Source: an uncultured Collinsella sp. (GTDB lineage Bacteria > Actinomycetota > Coriobacteriia > Coriobacteriales > Coriobacteriaceae). From it: DNA of 9,708 bases. The position numbers and the translations under genes are program-made. The stretch is from assembly GCA_902475825.1 (NCBI GenBank), contig CABSBA010000045.1:1-9708 (forward strand). Reading direction: 5' to 3'. Below the pieces are notes generated by a model. The model had not been told where the DNA came from. It did not search any database and saw nothing but the letters and a program-made list of their open reading frames with translations. Of this stretch, positions 7,317 through 9,708 are shown in pieces (the stretch's first letter is position 1; every line of letters begins with the position of its first letter).

Positions 7317-7331
7317 CGCCCCCGCGGGGCG
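7317..7331 (-). other. GC hairpin between glgB and glgP
   Basis: The arms 7317-7322 (CGCCCC) and 7326-7331 (GGGGCG) pair completely around a 3-base loop. It lies 25 bases past the glgB stop. No U-run follows, so it is not a typical terminator. The 94-base gap holds nothing else that I recognise apart from the glgP ribosome site. Confidence 0.55.
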
Positions 7332-7356
7332 GGTAATTGCAGTGGTAACGCTTTTG

Positions 7357-9600
7357 TTACGCATCCTTGGCAGATGGCTTAACAGCAGCTGCCTTGGCCT
7401 TGGGAGCAGCCTTTTTAGTGGCTGCCTTCTTGGCCGTGGTCTTGGAAGCGGTCTTGGCGGCAGACTTGGCAGTCTTCGCCTTGGCCGGAGCCTTCTTGGC
7501 TGCCGCGGGCTTGGGCTTCACCGAGGACGTGCGCTTACGCGTCGCCTTCTTGGGCTCCTCGACCACGGGCGGCTTATAGCTGCTGGGACCGCGGCGCTTA
7601 AGTACCACGCCTGCCAGGCCGGGCACCTTAATCTCGATGGAGTCCATCTGCCCGTTCCAGGGATAGGGCTCGCTCGAGCAGGTGTAGGGCTCCTCGCCGG
7701 CGTATCCGCTGCCACCGAACTCGGGACGGTCGGAGTCAAAGATGACCTCCCAGTCACCCTCGCGCGGCACGCCCACGCGGAAGCTCTCGTAGCTCGCCGG
7801 GTCAAAGTTGATCAGGATCACCAGGTCGTCATCGACGTCCTCGCCCTGGCGCACAAAGCTCACGATAGACTGCTTGGAGTTATCCGCGTCGATCCACGTG
7901 AAGCCGTCGTCGGTGTAGCCGCGCTCGTACAGGGCGGGCTCGGCGGTGTACAGGTGGTTGAGCGCCTTGATAAACGCCTGATGATGCTTGTGAGTCTCAT
8001 ACTCCTCGGTCAGGAACCACTGAATGGACTCGTAGTAGCGCCACTCAATAAACTGACCGATCTCGTTGCCCATAAAGTTGAGCTTGGCACCGGGATGCGT
8101 CATCTGGTAGAAGGCCAGTGTGCGCAGACCGGCAAACTGGCGCCACCAGTCGCCCGGCATACGGCCGATGAGTGAGCACTTGCCGTGCACGACCTCGTCG
8201 TGGCTCAGCGGACAGATAAAGTTCTCGGTAAAGGCGTACATGATGGAGAACGTGAGCAGACCGTGGTTGCCGGGGCGCCACGGAAAATCGGTCTGCATGT
8301 AGTGCAGGGTGTCGTTCATCCAGCCCATGTCCCACTTGTAGTGGAAGCCCAGGCCGCCGTCCTGCGGCGGATAGGTCACGAGCGGCCACGCGGTGGACTC
8401 CTCGGCCATCATCATCACGTCGGGGTAGTGCGCCTCTACAGCGCAGTTGACCTGGCGGATAAACGCGCTGGCGTCCAGGTCCTCCTCGGTACCGTACTTG
8501 TTGAACTTCTTTTGGCCGGGATCGTCGATGCCAAAGTTGAGGTACAGCATGCTGGACACGCCGTCCATGCGAATGCCGTCCACGTGGAAGTTTTCGAGCC
8601 AGTACAGCACGTTGGAGACCAGGAAGGAGCGGACCTCGCCGCGGGCGAAGTCAAACTTGTGCGTGCCCCAGTTGGGGTGAATCTCGTGCTCAAACAGCAT
8701 GTGGCCGTTAAAGGTGGCAAGGCCGTGAGAGTCGGCGCAAAAACCGCCGGGCACCCAGTCCATGATCACGCCGATGCCTGCCTCATGGCATGCATCGATA
8801 AAGTGCATGAGCTGCTGCGGGTTGCCGTAACGCGACGTGGCGGCGTAGTAGCCGGTCGTCTGGTAGCCCCAGGAGCCATCGAAGGGATGTTCCATGAGCG
8901 GCATAACCTCGATATGCGTATAGCCCATGTCATGCACGTAGTCCACGAGCTCCACCGACAGGTCGTCGTAGGTATAGAACTCGCCGCGCTGCGCGGGGAA
9001 GGGATCCATGGGGCCGGGGTAGTTGCCGTACTCGTCCGGCTCGCCCTGCGGCGCATCGCCGTGGCGCTTCCACGAGCCAATATGCACCTCGTAGATGTTT
9101 AGGGGCTGCGACATGTGGTTATAGCTGGCGCGGCGCTTGAGCCATGCGGCGTCGTTCCACTTGTAGCCATCGAGGGTCCACAGCACGCTCGCGGTACCCG
9201 GAGGGCACTCGGCCTTAAAGGCGTACGGATCGGCCTTGTAGAGCTTTTCGCCCTCGTTGGTCTCGATGAGATACTTATAGAGCTGGCCCTGCTCGGCGCC
9301 AGGAATAAAGCCTTCCCAAATAGCGCTCGTATGCATGGGCACCAGCGGGTTGGCTTGCTCGTCCCAGTCGTTAAATTCGCCAATGACGTGAACACTCTTT
9401 ACGTCGGGCGCCCAAACGCAAAAACGCCAGCCGCGCGTACGGTTCTGCGTGTCGGGGTGCGCGCCCATCTTTTCCCAGCTGCGCTCCCACGTGCCGATGC
9501 CAAACAGGTAGACATCGTCTTTGGTGAGCTCCGGCGCGTGCGGGGCGGCTTTACGGGTAGCAGGCTTTTTGGTTGCTGGCTTTAGCTTTGTATCGCTCAC
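7357..9600 (-). CDS. glgB: 1,4-alpha-glucan branching enzyme with H1-like tail and altered region I
   Basis: Cuts alpha-1,4-glucan and rejoins the piece by an alpha-1,6 bond (GH13, cytosolic). Numbering is from the GTG at 9600 (747 residues): it has a weak GGGA site and gives a natural MSDTK start. ATGs at 9615 and 9612 are alternatives; TTG at 9660 is unlikely. Order: a basic Lys/Ala/Thr arm (1-24), one CBM48 domain (about 50-140), the GH13 barrel (about 150-540), an all-beta C domain (to about 670), and a Lys/Ala tail (677-747). The extra N1 domain of E. coli GlgB is absent. Active-site residues are Y246, D281, R344, nucleophile D346 (RMDGV), acid/base E400 (MAEES), and H467-D468 (LSHDEV). 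The expected His of region I is Gly286 (DWVPGGF). A Pro/Gly/Asp-rich insertion of about 27 residues relative to E. coli lies at 181-207. First gene of the cluster. Confidence 0.95.
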   Translation of the reverse strand: MSDTKLKPATKKPATRKAAPHAPELTKDDVYLFGIGTWERSWEKMGAHPDTQNRTRGWRFCVWAPDVKSVHVIGEFNDWDEQANPLVPMHTSAIWEGFIPGAEQGQLYKYLIETNEGEKLYKADPYAFKAECPPGTASVLWTLDGYKWNDAAWLKRRASYNHMSQPLNIYEVHIGSWKRHGDAPQGEPDEYGNYPGPMDPFPAQRGEFYTYDDLSVELVDYVHDMGYTHIEVMPLMEHPFDGSWGYQTTGYYAATSRYGNPQQLMHFIDACHEAGIGVIMDWVPGGFCADSHGLATFNGHMLFEHEIHPNWGTHKFDFARGEVRSFLVSNVLYWLENFHVDGIRMDGVSSMLYLNFGIDDPGQKKFNKYGTEEDLDASAFIRQVNCAVEAHYPDVMMMAEESTAWPLVTYPPQDGGLGFHYKWDMGWMNDTLHYMQTDFPWRPGNHGLLTFSIMYAFTENFICPLSHDEVVHGKCSLIGRMPGDWWRQFAGLRTLAFYQMTHPGAKLNFMGNEIGQFIEWRYYESIQWFLTEEYETHKHHQAFIKALNHLYTAEPALYERGYTDDGFTWIDADNSKQSIVSFVRQGEDVDDDLVILINFDPASYESFRVGVPREGDWEVIFDSDRPEFGGSGYAGEEPYTCSSEPYPWNGQMDSIEIKVPGLAGVVLKRRGPSSYKPPVVEEPKKATRKRTSSVKPKPAAAKKAPAKAKTAKSAAKTASKTTAKKAATKKAAPKAKAAAVKPSAKDA
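7360..7572 (-). other. Region of glgB encoding a Lys/Ala-rich H1-like tail
   Basis: The last 71 residues of GlgB follow the C domain after VVLKRRGPSSY. They hold about 22 Lys/Arg against 3 acidic residues, with Ala, Thr, Pro and Ser making up most of the rest. An ATRKRT motif near the tail start resembles the TTRKRT and TTRKRS motifs in the GlgA tail. The frame is continuous to the TAA at 7357-7359. Disorder and polyanion binding are inferred from composition. Confidence 0.88.
8743..8748 (-). other. Gly-Gly codons where GH13 region I normally has Gly-His (glgB)
   Basis: The minus strand reads GAC TGG GTG CCC GGC GGT TTT, giving DWVPGGF. In E. coli GlgB the aligned motif is DWVPGHF, with Asp335 and the conserved His340. 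Here the Asp is D281 and the His position is Gly286. His (CAT or CAC) to GGT needs at least two base changes, so a single sequencing error does not explain it. The reading frame and flanking motifs are intact on both sides. Confidence 0.85.
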
Positions 9601-9666
9601 GTTTGATCCCATCATGACGCGGCAGCGTGTTGCCTTGGTGACTAGATGCGAAAGGTCCAAGGCTGC

Positions 9667-9702
9667 ACGAATCGAAGGGACGGCGATAGTTCTATGATTC
9701 GT
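9667..9702. promoter_or_regulatory. Inverted repeat upstream of glgB (possible operator or leader hairpin)
   Basis: ACGAATC (9667-9673) and GATTCGT (9696-9702) are perfect inverted repeats separated by 22 bases. A shorter palindrome ATAG-TT-CTAT (9686-9695) sits inside the spacer. The position, 67 to 102 bases upstream of the preferred glgB start, suits a regulator site, an RNA leader structure or the terminator of an upstream gene outside the window. The AT-rich centre could also carry a -10 element, but a -35 would fall at or beyond the window edge. Confidence 0.35.
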
Positions 9703-9708
9703 TCCACC

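Noticed and set aside
4665..7382. 905-codon open frame on the plus strand, antisense to glgP
   Set aside because: It mirrors glgP and the end of glgC, its product has no recognisable domain and reads as a Val/Leu/His/Gly-rich by-product of high GC at third positions. glgP has all family signatures on the other strand.
9601..9660. TTG at 9660 as start of glgB
   Set aside because: No ribosome binding site precedes it, and the extra residues are not GlgB-like. ATG at 9615 or 9612 or, better, GTG at 9600 is more likely.

Overview
The window is one complete glycogen-metabolism gene cluster, read entirely on the minus strand. In transcription order it is glgB (branching enzyme), glgP (glycogen phosphorylase), glgC (ADP-glucose pyrophosphorylase), glgD (the GlgC-like non-catalytic partner) and glgA (glycogen synthase). 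Five genes fill nearly the whole window, no gap between them exceeds about 110 bases, and I see no credible gene on the plus strand, no RNA gene, no mobile element and no CRISPR array.

The DNA is GC-rich (roughly 60 % by eye). The paired GlgC/GlgD system and Clostridia-like GlgB and GlgP sequences, together with high GC, suggest a gut actinobacterium of the Coriobacteriia, Collinsella-like. This is inference; no marker gene is present.

Layout, right to left: 9601-9708 is the upstream region of glgB, with an inverted repeat. glgB is followed by a 94-base gap with GC-rich hairpins, then glgP, then a 107-base gap with a 9-bp perfect stem, then glgC. glgD starts four bases after the glgC stop. 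A 90-base gap with a perfect 12-bp stem separates glgD from glgA. Bases 1-44 hold an AT-rich hairpin and what looks like half of a terminator cut by the window edge.

Working together: GlgC (probably with GlgD) makes ADP-glucose from glucose-1-phosphate and ATP, GlgA polymerises it, GlgB adds alpha-1,6 branches, and GlgP releases glucose-1-phosphate again. No debranching enzyme (GlgX) or phosphoglucomutase is in the window.

The striking feature is that the two enzymes that build the polymer, GlgA and GlgB, carry long histone-H1-like tails rich in Lys, Ala, Thr and Pro. The GlgA tail is about 280 residues (over a third of the protein), the GlgB tail about 71 residues, and GlgB also has a short basic N-terminal arm of the same style. 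The tails share an (A/T)TRKR(T/S) motif. GlgP, GlgC and GlgD have none. In addition, GlgB has Gly where the GH13 region I histidine is expected (DWVPGGF instead of DWVPGHF). These points are the candidates for undescribed biology here.
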